The notes under the pieces are model-generated. The model made no database searches and was not told the DNA's origin. It was given only the letters and a program-made list of their open reading frames with translations. This document shows positions 25,932 to 34,735 of a stretch of DNA of 64,000 nucleotides, piece after piece. The position numbers were made by a program, and so were the translations under genes. This DNA is from Actinomyces haliotis (GTDB taxonomy: Bacteria; Actinomycetota; Actinomycetes; Actinomycetales; Actinomycetaceae): assembly GCF_015355765.1 (NCBI RefSeq), contig NZ_JACWNA010000004.1, positions 79,556 to 143,555 of the forward strand, read 5' to 3'. The stretch's first letter is position 1, and every line of letters starts with the position of its first letter.

Positions 25932-26702
25932 GTGCCCTACCTGCAGTTCGGACTCGGTCTCGCCGTCCTCATGACCATCACGCTCGGCGTGCAGCGGTGG
26001 GCGGGCCTGAGGCTCGGCTGGGGCCCGCTGGTCGCCGCGCTGCGCGCCGTCGTCCAGCTCTCCGTCATCGCCGTGCTCCTGCACGGCGTCCTCGCGCTGC
26101 CCTGGACCGTCGCCCTGTTCTTCATCCTCATGCTGACGACGGCGTCGGTGACCTCGGGAGGACGCGTCCACGAGCTCCACGACGGTCGCCGCGCCGCCGC
26201 CACGGGAATCGTCGTGGGCTCGGCCGTCACCGTCGCCCTCATCTTCTCCCTGAGGCTCATCGCCTTCGACACCCGCTACCTCGTGTCCGTCGCCGGGATC
26301 ATCATCGGCAACTCGATGAGCGGGGCGACGCTCGCGGGCCGCATGTTCCTGCGGACCGTGCGCGACCGCGCTGACGAGGTCGAGGGCTGGCTCGCGCTCG
26401 GCGCCACGCCGGTGGTCGCCCACGCCGAGGTGGCCCGCGAGGCGGTCCGCGAGACGCTCCTGCCGGGGATCGACCAGACGGGCGCGACGGGTCTCGTCAC
26501 CCTGCCCGGCGCCTTCGTTGGCGCCCTGTTCGGCGGGGCCAGCCCGGTCGAGGCCGCGAAGTTCCAGCTCGTCGTGCTCCTCGGGATCATGCTCACCCAG
26601 ACGATCACGGCCCTCGTCGTCGTGCGGGCCGCCTCGGCCTCGACGACGCTCCCGCTCCTCCCGGTGGAGCCGCCCCGCGCCACGCCGTCGGAGGGCGACT
26701 GA
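25932..26702 (+). CDS. FetB-type ABC transporter permease
   Basis: Membrane protein of 256 aa in the FetB/YbbM (UPF0014) family, the permease half of an iron or metal exporter. About six hydrophobic segments are present with family blocks SVAGIIIGNSMSGATLAG, EGWLALGATP and TLPGAFVGALFGGASPVEAA. The GTG at 25932 is chosen because family proteins begin close to LQFGLGLAV; the frame is open to 25872. The cognate ATPase FetA normally lies adjacent but no ABC ATPase is nearby, so the partner is elsewhere or lost. An AI-2E-type gene follows 25 bp later. Confidence 0.85.
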   Translation: MPYLQFGLGLAVLMTITLGVQRWAGLRLGWGPLVAALRAVVQLSVIAVLLHGVLALPWTVALFFILMLTTASVTSGGRVHELHDGRRAAATGIVVGSAVTVALIFSLRLIAFDTRYLVSVAGIIIGNSMSGATLAGRMFLRTVRDRADEVEGWLALGATPVVAHAEVAREAVRETLLPGIDQTGATGLVTLPGAFVGALFGGASPVEAAKFQLVVLLGIMLTQTITALVVVRAASASTTLPLLPVEPPRATPSEGD

Positions 26703-26727
26703 AGCGGGGCCGTGCGAGGATCCGGAC

Positions 26728-28005
26728 ATGGACCCCACTCCCAGCATCGCCTCGGCGCCCCCAGGCAGGACCACCGCCGCCGACCTCGAGCCCGAGCACG
26801 ACCCAATCCGCGAGGAGCAGCGCCTCCCGGTCGAGGTCGGCCGCACCCAGGGTGAGACGACGGCTCTCGTCATCGCCGCGCTCGTCGTGGGGTGCGTCGG
26901 CCTCTACTTCGTGAGGGGCCTGTTCGCGCCCGCCTTCTTCGCCCTCACCCTCGTGATCACCGTGAGGCCGCTCGTCACCTGGCTCGCCCGCCACCACGTC
27001 AACCGGGTCGTCGGAGCCGTGCTCGCGATCCTCATCATCTACGCCTTCGTCGTCGGCATGTTCGTCGCGCTCGGCGTCGCGGTGGCGCAGCTCATCGAGA
27101 CGCTGCCCCAGTACGCCTCGAAGTTCGAGTCCTTGTGGGACCAGGCCATCACGCTGCTCGCCCGCTTCGGCGTCGACGCGGGCTCGCTGCAGAGCCAGGT
27201 CCAGGACGCGGTCAGCACGGACAAGATCGTCTCCGTCGCCCAGACCCTCCTCAGCCAGGTGACGAACCTCGGCTCGATCCTGTCGATCCTGGCCCTGACG
27301 GTCATCTTCCTCATGTTCGACATGTCGAAGATCGAGGTGCGCGCCGAGGCCCTGACGCGCCTCAAGCCGGGGATCGCCACCGCCATGGGGGACTTCGCCG
27401 GCTCGGTCCGCTCCTACTGGCTGGTCTCGACCGTCTTCGGCCTCATCGTGGCCGTCCTCGACGTCGTCGCGCTGGGGATCCTCGGCGTGCCCATGGCCGT
27501 CACCTGGGGCGTGCTCTCCTTCATCACGAACTACATCCCCAACATCGGCTTCTTCGTGGGCCTCGTCCCGCCCGCCCTCCTCGCCCTCGTCGACTCCGGG
27601 CCGTTCACCGCCCTGTGGGTGGTCGTGGCCTACTGCGTCCTCAACTTCGCCATCCAGAGCCTCATCCAGCCGAAGTTCACCGGTGACGCCGTCGGGCTCA
27701 ACACGACGACGACCTTCCTCTCCCTGCTCTTCTGGGCGCAGGTCGTCGGCGGTCTCGGCACGATCCTGGCCGTCCCGCTCACCCTCTTCGTCAAGTCGCT
27801 CCTCATCGACGCCGACCCGCGGTCGCGATGGGTGGCGATCTTCCTCGCCGCCGGCGACTCGCCCGTGCGCAAGCCCGACGAGCTCGATGAGGAGACCCTC
27901 GACGAGGCGGACGTCGACGGCGACGGCGTCGGCGAGGACGACCCCGAGGAGGACGTCGACCCCGTCGAGCCCGGTGCGGCGGTCGCCGACGACCGGCACG
28001 ACTGA
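26728..28005 (+). CDS. AI-2E family transporter
   Basis: Polytopic membrane protein of 425 aa (family formerly UPF0118; members include TqsA and Na+/H+ antiporter-like proteins). It has about eight TM segments, the long amphipathic insert after TM3 (residues about 120-190) and the signature ITNYIPNIGFFVGLVPPAL near residue 270. The first 45 residues are disordered; the last 45 are strongly acidic (DEETLDEADVDGDG and following). The ATG at 26728 lies 25 bp after the FetB-type gene. With luxS in the same window, AI-2 export is tempting, but many family members transport other things. Confidence 0.88.
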   Translation: MDPTPSIASAPPGRTTAADLEPEHDPIREEQRLPVEVGRTQGETTALVIAALVVGCVGLYFVRGLFAPAFFALTLVITVRPLVTWLARHHVNRVVGAVLAILIIYAFVVGMFVALGVAVAQLIETLPQYASKFESLWDQAITLLARFGVDAGSLQSQVQDAVSTDKIVSVAQTLLSQVTNLGSILSILALTVIFLMFDMSKIEVRAEALTRLKPGIATAMGDFAGSVRSYWLVSTVFGLIVAVLDVVALGILGVPMAVTWGVLSFITNYIPNIGFFVGLVPPALLALVDSGPFTALWVVVAYCVLNFAIQSLIQPKFTGDAVGLNTTTTFLSLLFWAQVVGGLGTILAVPLTLFVKSLLIDADPRSRWVAIFLAAGDSPVRKPDELDEETLDEADVDGDGVGEDDPEEDVDPVEPGAAVADDRHD

Positions 28006-28083
28006 GAGGAGCCTCCTGCCGACCGCGGCCCGCGCCACCGGACAGAGACCTGTTCCCATGGTCTTCCCAGGTTGCTGGGGGGC

Positions 28084-28256
28084 GTCCGTCCAGGTCAGGA
28101 GGGTTATCTAGTTCCTGCCGCCGGACGGAGCGGGTCACGAGGGTTGGGGAGCCCGGTGACCGGCCCGCACCGAGAGCCGCGAAGGTCCTAGGGAGCCTGA
28201 ACGGGTCGCTCCGGCGAAGGAGGAAGCCCCCCGGGAATGGGAACCCGGGAGCGGCA
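28084..28256 (+). ncRNA. Candidate structured leader RNA, class not recognised
   Basis: This gene-free stretch has nested pairing: TCCGTCC with GGACGGA (28085-28138), GGGTCAC with GGTGACC, and GGTCGCTCC with GGAGCGGCACC enclosing a CCCGGG hairpin. A further hairpin follows at 28264, which looks like aptamer plus terminator. CCTGA...CCGGCGAAGG recalls part of a TPP riboswitch, but the required UGAGA core is absent. 28311-28464 holds only the leader of the phosphoketolase gene. Confidence 0.3.
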
Positions 28257-28263
28257 CCTCGAT

Positions 28264-28310
28264 GACGAAGGCCCTCGGCCGGATCACCGATCCGGACCGA
28301 GGGCTTCGTC
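28264..28310. terminator. Long hairpin, probable terminator
   Basis: GACGAAGGCCCTCGG and CGGATC on the left pair with GATCCGG and CCGAGGG-CTTCGTC on the right, a stem of about 21 bp with one bulge and a tiny loop. It lies 258 bp after the AI-2E-type gene and 154 bp before phosphoketolase, so it may end readthrough or act with the structured RNA before it. No T-tract. Confidence 0.6.
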
Positions 28311-28464
28311 GTGCCCACGCCTCACCACTCACAGGGGCTGCCCGCCATCGGCCGTTCACTGACACCCCTGTCCCCAGGGGCGACGCCCCAGGTAGGTTCG
28401 AGGCGGACGGACCCCTCCGCGGGCGTGGGCCGTCCCGCCTGACGGCGCCCGCACAGGAGGACGA

Positions 28465-30909
28465 ATGACTCAGACCCCCACCGCCGAGCCCCTCACCGCG
28501 GCCCGGGTGGACGAGCTCGTCGACGCGCTGGCCCACCCCACCCAGGACGACACCGCCGCCATGGACGCCTGGTGGCGCGCCAACAACTACCTGACCGTCG
28601 GCCAGATCTACCTCAAGGACAACGCGCTCCTGCGCCGCGAGCTCCTCGCCGACGACATCAAGCCCCGCCTCCTCGGCCACTGGGGCACCAGCCCGGGCCT
28701 GTCCTTCATCTACACGCACGCCTCGCGCCTCATCCGCCTCACCGACCAGTCGATGATCTACATCACCGGCCCCGGCCACGGCGGCCCGGCGCTCGTCGCG
28801 GCCTCCTACCTCGAGGACTCCTACACCGAGGTCTACCCGCGGGTCACCGAGGACTCCGACGGCGTCCTCCGCCTCTTCCGCCAGTTCTCCGCGCCTGGCG
28901 GCATCCCCTCGCACGTCTCCGTGACCACGCCAGGCTCCATCAACGAGGGCGGCGAGCTCGGCTACGCCCTCGTCCACGCCTTCGGCGCCGTCTTCGACAA
29001 CCCCGACCTCATCGCGCTCGCCGTCGTCGGCGACGGCGAGGCCGAGACCGGCCCCCTCGAGGGCTCCTGGAAGGGCATCTCCTTCCTCAACCCCGCCCGC
29101 GACGGCGCCGTCCTGCCCGTCCTCCACCTCAACGGCGCGAAGATCGCCAGCCCCACCGTCCAGGCCCGCAAGGACCCCGAGGAGCTGCGCAGCCTCTACC
29201 AGGGGCACGGCTACGAGGTCATCGAGGTCGGCGGCGACGACCCGGCCGTCGTCGGCCCCCAGCTCGACGCCGCCCTCGCCTACGCCTGGGGACGCATCAA
29301 GAAGATCCAGCTCGCGGCCCGCACTCCGGGCGGTGAGGGCGTCGTCGCCGGCGAGCGCCCGCACTGGCCCATGATCATCCTGCGCACGCCGAAGGGCTGG
29401 ACCGGCCCCCATGAGGTCGACGGCACCGTCGTCGAGGGCACGTGGCGCGCCCACCAGGTGCCGCTGTCCGGCGTCAAGGAGAACCCCGAGCACCTCGCCA
29501 TCCTCGAGAGGTGGCTGCGCAGCTACCGCCCCGAGGAGCTCTTCGACGAGAACGGCTCCCTGACCGAGCTCGCCAGGCGCGCCAACCCCAGCGGGGACCT
29601 GCGCATGAGCGCCAACCCCGTGGCCAACGGAGGCGGCTCCTACACGCCGCTGGACGTGCCCGACTGGCGCGACCTCGCCCTCGACCTCGCCCCGGGGGAC
29701 CGCGGCCGCGTCAAGAAGGAGTCGACGCGCTACCTCGGCGCCCTCATGGCAGAGCTCTACCGTCGCAACCCCACGACCTTCCGGCTCTTCTGCCCCGACG
29801 AGGCCGACTCGAACCGCCTCTCCGCCGTCTTCGAGCAGACGGACCGCGCCTTCATGGAGCGGCTCACGGACCTCGACGTCAACATCTCTCCCGCCGGCCG
29901 CGTCATGGAGGTGCTCTCCGAGCACAACACCCACGGCTGGCTCGAGGCCTACAACCTCACGGGCCGTCACGGCCTGTGGGCCTCCTATGAGGCCTTCGGC
30001 ATGGTCTCCGTCTCGCAGACGATCCAGCACGCCAAGTGGCTCGAGGAGGGCGTCCACCTCGACTGGCGCGTGCCCGTGCCCTCGCTCAACATCCTGCTGA
30101 GCTCGACCTGCTGGCGCAACGACCACAACGGCTTCTCCCACCAGGGGCCGGGCGTGCTCTCCTCGATCCTCAACATGAGGGCTGAGATCGTGCGCGCCTA
30201 CCTGCCGCCGGACGCCAACTGCCTCCTGGAGATCGCCTCCTACGGCTTCGACACGACCGACAAGGTCAACCTCATCGTCCAGGACAAGCAGCCGCAGTTC
30301 CAGTGGCTCACCAAGGAGGAGGCCTACGTCCACTGCAAGCGCGGCTACGGCGTCTGGGACTGGGCCGGCAACGAGGACCTCGAGTCCGGTGAGGAGCCGG
30401 ACATCGTCATCGCCTGCGCCGGCGACGTCGTCACCACCGAGGCGATCGCCGCCGCGCAGATCCTGCGCCAGCAGCTGCCGCTCCTCAAGGTCCGCGTCGT
30501 CAACGTGGTGCGGCTCCAGACCCTCGCCCGCCTGAAGGACCACCCCTCCGGCATGAGCGACGAGGACTTCGCGGAGACCTTCACGGACGACAAGGACGTG
30601 GTCTTCGTCTTCCACGGCTACCCGGGCTCGATCCACCAGCTCGTCCACGGCCGCCCGGACGCCGACCGCTTCCACGTCCGCGGCTTCATCGAGGAGGGTA
30701 CGACGACGACGCCCTTCGACATGGTGGTCCGCAACCGTGTGGACCGCTACCACCTCGTCATCGACGCGCTCAACAACGCGCGCAAGACGGTGCGCGGCGC
30801 GGCCGATCTCAAGCGCTGGTGCGAGAAGCAGCTCGCCCGGCACGAGGACTACAAGGTCGCCCACCTGGAGGACATGCCCGAGATCCGCGACTGGGTCTTC
30901 GAGGCCTGA
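28465..30909 (+). CDS. xfp: Xylulose-5-phosphate/fructose-6-phosphate phosphoketolase
   Basis: Cytosolic ThDP enzyme of 814 aa that cleaves xylulose-5-P (and usually fructose-6-P) with phosphate to acetyl-P plus glyceraldehyde-3-P or erythrose-4-P. Landmarks are ITGPGHGGPA near residue 107, the ThDP motif GDGEAETGPLEGSWKG near 190, the LSSTCWRNDHNGFSHQGPG block near 545 and GYPGSIHQLVHGR near 715. Length is normal. The ATG has AGGAGG 5 bp upstream. With pgm and the ROK kinase in the window it fits fermentative sugar catabolism. A strong terminator follows. Confidence 0.97.
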   Translation: MTQTPTAEPLTAARVDELVDALAHPTQDDTAAMDAWWRANNYLTVGQIYLKDNALLRRELLADDIKPRLLGHWGTSPGLSFIYTHASRLIRLTDQSMIYITGPGHGGPALVAASYLEDSYTEVYPRVTEDSDGVLRLFRQFSAPGGIPSHVSVTTPGSINEGGELGYALVHAFGAVFDNPDLIALAVVGDGEAETGPLEGSWKGISFLNPARDGAVLPVLHLNGAKIASPTVQARKDPEELRSLYQGHGYEVIEVGGDDPAVVGPQLDAALAYAWGRIKKIQLAARTPGGEGVVAGERPHWPMIILRTPKGWTGPHEVDGTVVEGTWRAHQVPLSGVKENPEHLAILERWLRSYRPEELFDENGSLTELARRANPSGDLRMSANPVANGGGSYTPLDVPDWRDLALDLAPGDRGRVKKESTRYLGALMAELYRRNPTTFRLFCPDEADSNRLSAVFEQTDRAFMERLTDLDVNISPAGRVMEVLSEHNTHGWLEAYNLTGRHGLWASYEAFGMVSVSQTIQHAKWLEEGVHLDWRVPVPSLNILLSSTCWRNDHNGFSHQGPGVLSSILNMRAEIVRAYLPPDANCLLEIASYGFDTTDKVNLIVQDKQPQFQWLTKEEAYVHCKRGYGVWDWAGNEDLESGEEPDIVIACAGDVVTTEAIAAAQILRQQLPLLKVRVVNVVRLQTLARLKDHPSGMSDEDFAETFTDDKDVVFVFHGYPGSIHQLVHGRPDADRFHVRGFIEEGTTTTPFDMVVRNRVDRYHLVIDALNNARKTVRGAADLKRWCEKQLARHEDYKVAHLEDMPEIRDWVFEA

Positions 30910-30926
30910 GCGCGGCGAGGAGCTCG

Positions 30927-30981
30927 CACGACGACGCCCGCCATCGGCCCCGGAAGGGGACCGACGGCGGGCGTCGTCGTG
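30927..30981. terminator. Strong hairpin terminator
   Basis: CACGACGACGCCCGCC pairs with GGCGGGCGTCGTCGTG, with further CGG/CCG and CCCC/GGGG pairing inside. It lies 18 bp after xfp and 50 bp from the convergent ROK kinase stop. Confidence 0.85.
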
Positions 30982-31030
30982 GGTGCTCGGGCGGCCTGGC
31001 ACGCTGTGGCGCGCCAGAGCGCCAGAGCGC

Positions 31031-31981
31031 TCAGGAGGCCTGGCGGGCGAGGTCGGCGGCGCCGACGAGGCCCGCCTCCTGGCCGCCCTCGGCGAGGACG
31101 ATCGGGATCGCCGGGCGGTGCGGGCCAGCGGTGAGGGCCTCGGCGAAGGCCTTCTTGGTGGGCTCGAGGAGGATGCCGCCCGCCTCGGCCAGCCCGCCGG
31201 CGATGACGATGACCTCCGGGTCGAGGATGGCGCACATGTCCGCCAGTCCGACGCCGAGCCAGTGCGTGAGGCTCGCGTAGCACTGGAGGGCGGCCGGGTC
31301 GCCCTCGCGGGCGGCGGCGGTGACGGCCTTGCCGGAGATGTGGTCCGGGTCCCCGCCGGACAGCTCGATGATGCGGGCCGCGTAGGCGGGCCTGTACTGG
31401 GCGAGCTCCCAGCCGTTGACGCCGAGCGCCGTGCCGGCGGAGTAGCGCTCGAGGCAGCCGTACTGGCCGCAGCCGCAGGGGCGGCCATCCGGGACGACGT
31501 TGATGTGCCCGATCTCCCCGCCGAAGCCGGCGGCGCCCCGCAGCAGCTGGCCGTTGACGACGATCGCGCCGCCCAGGCCCGTGCCGATGGCCACGATGAG
31601 GGCGTTCTGCTTGCCGCGGGCGGCGCCGAAGCGGGCCTCGGCCCAGCCGAAGGCGTTGGCGTCGTTCTCGACGACGACGGGCAGCCCCACCTTCTCGGAG
31701 ACGACGTCCGCGAGCTTGAGGCCCGTCCAGTCGAGGTTCGTGCCGTGGGCGATGGTGTTGCGGTCCGAGTCGATGAAGCCGGCGGCCCCGATGCCGACCG
31801 TGGCAGTCTCCGGGAACGCGTCCTTGAGCTCCTCGGTGACGGAGACGATCGTGTCGATGATCGCCTGGCGCTCCTTGGCGGGAGAGTCCTTGCGGATCGT
31901 CTCGAGGACCCTGCCCTCGTCGTCGACGACGCCCGCCGCGATCTTCGTGCCCCCGACGTCGATGCCGATGCTCAGTGCCAT
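31031..31981 (-). CDS. ROK-family glucokinase
   Basis: Cytosolic sugar kinase of 316 aa, most like actinobacterial ROK glucokinases, making glucose-6-P from glucose. The phosphate-binding DVGGTK (residues 8-13), the sugar-binding ENDANAF and GHINV, and the zinc motif CGCGQYGCLE near 175 are all present. There is no N-terminal wHTH, so it is an enzyme and not a ROK repressor. The ATG at 31981 is at the family's normal position. Convergent with xfp. Other hexoses or N-acetyl sugars as substrate cannot be excluded. Confidence 0.92.
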   Translation of the reverse strand: MALSIGIDVGGTKIAAGVVDDEGRVLETIRKDSPAKERQAIIDTIVSVTEELKDAFPETATVGIGAAGFIDSDRNTIAHGTNLDWTGLKLADVVSEKVGLPVVVENDANAFGWAEARFGAARGKQNALIVAIGTGLGGAIVVNGQLLRGAAGFGGEIGHINVVPDGRPCGCGQYGCLERYSAGTALGVNGWELAQYRPAYAARIIELSGGDPDHISGKAVTAAAREGDPAALQCYASLTHWLGVGLADMCAILDPEVIVIAGGLAEAGGILLEPTKKAFAEALTAGPHRPAIPIVLAEGGQEAGLVGAADLARQAS

Positions 31982-32160
31982 GGTCTTCCTCGCTCCTCGG
32001 TGCGGTCGGCTTCCCTGCCGACCGCGGCGGTGATGGCCCTAGTGTGCCCTGTCGCGTGCGCCGGCCGGTGCGGCTTCCGGCGGGTGGGCGTGGCCGGAAC
32101 GAAACCGACCGCATGGTCAGCGTATCTCGGCTCCGCGGGGCTCCCGGTATCCGGGGCGCC

Positions 32161-32601
32161 TCAGCCGAGCGCGCTGCCGATCGCCAGCCCGAGGGCGGCG
32201 GCGACGAGGCTCGCCGACGCCATCCCCAGCGCGTGCAGGGCCGTCGCCGGCCCGCGCCGCGCCAGGAGCAGCCGCGCGGACTCCACGGACGCCGTCGAGA
32301 AGGTCGAGTAGCCGCCGAGGAAGCCGGTCCCCAGGGCCGAGGACACCGCCGTCGGCGCCGAGGCTGCCGCCGTCCAGCCCGCGACGAGTCCCAGGAGAAG
32401 ACAGGCTGTCACGTTGACGACGACGGTCCCCAGCGGGATCCCCGCCAACCGAGCCTCAGGGCCGTCGGGACCGCCGGGCCGAGGCGAGCGGGCGGCACGA
32501 CGGCGCGTGACCGCCGCACCCACCCGGGCGTCCACCGTGAAGCGCGTGACGGCCCCGAGGCCTCCGGCCACCGCCAGCAGGAACCAGGTCAGCGGGCTCA
32601 C
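32161..32601 (-). CDS. crcB: Fluoride channel CrcB/Fluc, subunit 1
   Basis: Small four-TM membrane protein of 146 aa in the Fluc/CrcB family, which exports fluoride as a dual-topology dimer. TFVxN-like block GTVVVNVTACLLLG and the signature GFLGGYSTFSTASVE with phenylalanine-box residues are present. An extra Arg/Gly-rich loop (residues about 30-50) is unusual. Its start overlaps the stop of the second crcB by 4 bp, so the pair should form an antiparallel heterodimer, as in many Gram-positive bacteria. No fluoride riboswitch was seen upstream of the operon. Confidence 0.93.
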   Translation of the reverse strand: MSPLTWFLLAVAGGLGAVTRFTVDARVGAAVTRRRAARSPRPGGPDGPEARLAGIPLGTVVVNVTACLLLGLVAGWTAAASAPTAVSSALGTGFLGGYSTFSTASVESARLLLARRGPATALHALGMASASLVAAALGLAIGSALG

Positions 32602-33044
32602 GCGCGCTCACCCCCGTGAGCGCGAGCGGCGAGGGCCAGTCCGGCGGTCGCGGCGAGCAGGCCCGCGAGGAGCGAGCCGAGGAGGTAGGCCAGGCCCAGG
32701 GCAGCGTGCCCGTCGGTGAGGAGTCGCTCGGACTCCACCATGAAGGTCGAGTAGGTGGTGAGACCTCCCATGAAGCCCGTCCCGACACCCAGGCGCGCCA
32801 CCTTCCGGACGCCTGCGTCCGGGCCCGCGAGCGCCAGGTGCCCGAGGAGCAGCCCGAGCAGGAGCGCGCCGACGAGGTTGACGGCGAGCGTCGTCGTCGG
32901 GAGACCACCGGAGGGGGCCGGCCAGGCGTGCGAGGCGGCCGCTCGGACCAGCGTGCCGAGCGCGCCCCCGACGCCCACCGTCACGAGCTCCGCCCAGCGG
33001 GGCATCGGGCGGGGCGTGGCCGCCGGTGCTGTCGGCTCAGCCAT
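32598..33044 (-). CDS. crcB: Fluoride channel CrcB/Fluc, subunit 2
   Basis: Second CrcB protein, 148 aa with four TM segments. It has TLAVNLVGALLLG and GFMGGLTTYSTFMVES, matching the family pore motifs. It lies upstream of subunit 1 and its 5' end overlaps the DUF2079 gene by 8 bp. The three genes are therefore probably one transcript starting near 34.6 kb. The N-terminal 20 residues are Pro/Ala-rich. Confidence 0.93.
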   Translation of the reverse strand: MAEPTAPAATPRPMPRWAELVTVGVGGALGTLVRAAASHAWPAPSGGLPTTTLAVNLVGALLLGLLLGHLALAGPDAGVRKVARLGVGTGFMGGLTTYSTFMVESERLLTDGHAALGLAYLLGSLLAGLLAATAGLALAARAHGGERA

Positions 33045-34599
33045 TGCGCTTCGCCACCTGGTAGCCGTCCACCGTGAGGATGTTCGTGTAGGTGGAGCCG
33101 TCGGTCACCTGACTGGAGATCCACTGCGCCGCGTCCATGGGCGCGTTCCCGCCCCACGCCGAGGACTGCTCGTCGATGACGACGTACTCCGGGCTCACCC
33201 CGGCCGTCCCCACCCAGGACACCTCGGCGCGCGGCACCAGGTAGGCGAGCAGGCCGAGGTCCGTCTCGACGCTCGCGCCCTCCGGGATCGTGTCCATGAC
33301 CTGCTGCGCGGCGGCCGCCCGGGAGGAGGTCTCGCCCCAGCCGTCGTCCTTCATCGACGCCAGCGGCAGGTCCTTCGCCGTCACCGCCGTCATGAGCAGT
33401 GGCACCGTGACGCCGACGACGCTCAGCCACCGGGCCCACACTGGCGCGCCCAGCCAGCCGGGCGGCGCGGTCTCGTCGTCCGGGTCGGCGCGGCGGGCGC
33501 GGAGCCGGGCGAGGACGTCGAGGAGCGCGCCCAGCGCGATCGGCATGAGAACCGCGTTGTAGTGCCACGCCTTCCAGTCCCAGTAGAACTCCTTGCTGGA
33601 CAGGAAGCGCCACGCGATCGTCGGCAGGACCGCCGCCATGAGCGGCGAGCCCAGGCCGATGAGCCCCGCCGTGCACACGATCATGGCGAGCGTGGCGGTC
33701 TTGACCTCAGGGGAGAAGAGCCGTGAGAGGAAGCCGCCCGAGGACGCCGTCGTCGCCGTCCCGTCGCCCGCGTTGCCGCCCAGCCCGTACTGCCAGGTCC
33801 CGGTGGAGGACAGGAGCGGGAGGATGACGAGCACCGTGAGGAGGAAGAGGATGAGGCCGAAGGCCGCTAGACCCAGCCCCAGCTGCAGCGGGGTGAGGCG
33901 GGCGGCGCGGTCGCGCAGCCGGTGGCCGGTCGGCTCGTGGACCGGAGCCTCCTCGTGGCGGCCGCGCCAGGCGATCGCCAGACCGATCATGAGGACCGTG
34001 AGGCCCAGGTCCTCCTTGACGAGGACCAGTGGCGCCGCCCAGAGGGCCGAGGCCCACCATCGGCGCTCCGCGAAGGCCGCGCAGGACCACGCCAGCATCG
34101 GGACCGCGAAGGCGATCTCGTGGAACTGGGCGGCGACCGCCCCTTGGAAGCCCCACGACAGCGCGTAGCACAGACCCAGCGCCAGCGCCGGCACGCGGCC
34201 GACGACGCGGGTCGCTACTCGGGTCAGCGGCCAGGCGGACACGGCGAGCAGCAGGTCCTGAGTGATGAGCAGGGACAGCGGGCTCGGGAAGAGCGCCCAG
34301 ACCGGGCCGAGCAGGACGAGGATCGGGTGGAAGTGGTCGCCCAGCAGGTTGAAGCCGACGCCCTTGATCGGGACGATCGGGGCCCTGAGGTGCGCGTAGT
34401 CCTTCGCGAGCTCGGAGAAGATCGCGAGGTCCCAGCTCGGCACGTACATCGAGCGCCACTGGCCCAGCGAGTAGGCGATGAGTAGGAGCGCGCTCACGAC
34501 GACGGCGGTGGCCGCCGGCACGAGGTCGGCGCGGGAGGTGGTGGGCGGCGTCGTGCCCTGGGACTCGTCGTGCTCGGACGGCGCGGTGCTGGTGCTCAT
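33037..34599 (-). CDS. DUF2079 polytopic membrane protein
   Basis: Membrane protein of 520 aa in the DUF2079 family, which has a GT-C glycosyltransferase-like layout. About ten TM segments are present with the family blocks PSWDLAIFSELAKDYAHLRAP, GDHFHPILVLLGPVW, AAQFHEIAFAVPMLAW and LVKEDLGLTVLMIG (early Asp and the HFHP/FHE motifs are typical). The C-terminal 100 residues form a soluble domain. The frame opens at 34842, but the ATG at 34599 matches the family's start. Function unknown; cell-envelope glycan or lipid modification is a guess from the fold. It leads the crcB pair in one apparent operon. Confidence 0.85.
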   Translation of the reverse strand: MSTSTAPSEHDESQGTTPPTTSRADLVPAATAVVVSALLLIAYSLGQWRSMYVPSWDLAIFSELAKDYAHLRAPIVPIKGVGFNLLGDHFHPILVLLGPVWALFPSPLSLLITQDLLLAVSAWPLTRVATRVVGRVPALALGLCYALSWGFQGAVAAQFHEIAFAVPMLAWSCAAFAERRWWASALWAAPLVLVKEDLGLTVLMIGLAIAWRGRHEEAPVHEPTGHRLRDRAARLTPLQLGLGLAAFGLILFLLTVLVILPLLSSTGTWQYGLGGNAGDGTATTASSGGFLSRLFSPEVKTATLAMIVCTAGLIGLGSPLMAAVLPTIAWRFLSSKEFYWDWKAWHYNAVLMPIALGALLDVLARLRARRADPDDETAPPGWLGAPVWARWLSVVGVTVPLLMTAVTAKDLPLASMKDDGWGETSSRAAAAQQVMDTIPEGASVETDLGLLAYLVPRAEVSWVGTAGVSPEYVVIDEQSSAWGGNAPMDAAQWISSQVTDGSTYTNILTVDGYQVAKRNG

Positions 34600-34735
34600 C
34601 GACCGCGAGCCTACCCAGCGCCGTCGTCCGCCACCGTGACCAGGCAGACGGCGGCGACGCCCCGCTCGTCCCGGTGCGGGGTCGCGGGAGGGACGTAGGC
34701 TGCCCCGGTCCCACCCCCCCGACGGAAGGACGGCC

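Noticed and set aside
28150..28260. TPP or cobalamin riboswitch
   Set aside because: Short similarities only (CCGGCGAAGG; GGAAGCC...CCCGGGAGCGG); the invariant TPP UGAGA core and the B12 box are missing, and the downstream gene is not a usual target.
34600..34735. Fluoride riboswitch before the crcB operon
   Set aside because: No match to the conserved GGNGAUGG/CUGAUGAC-type core on either strand.
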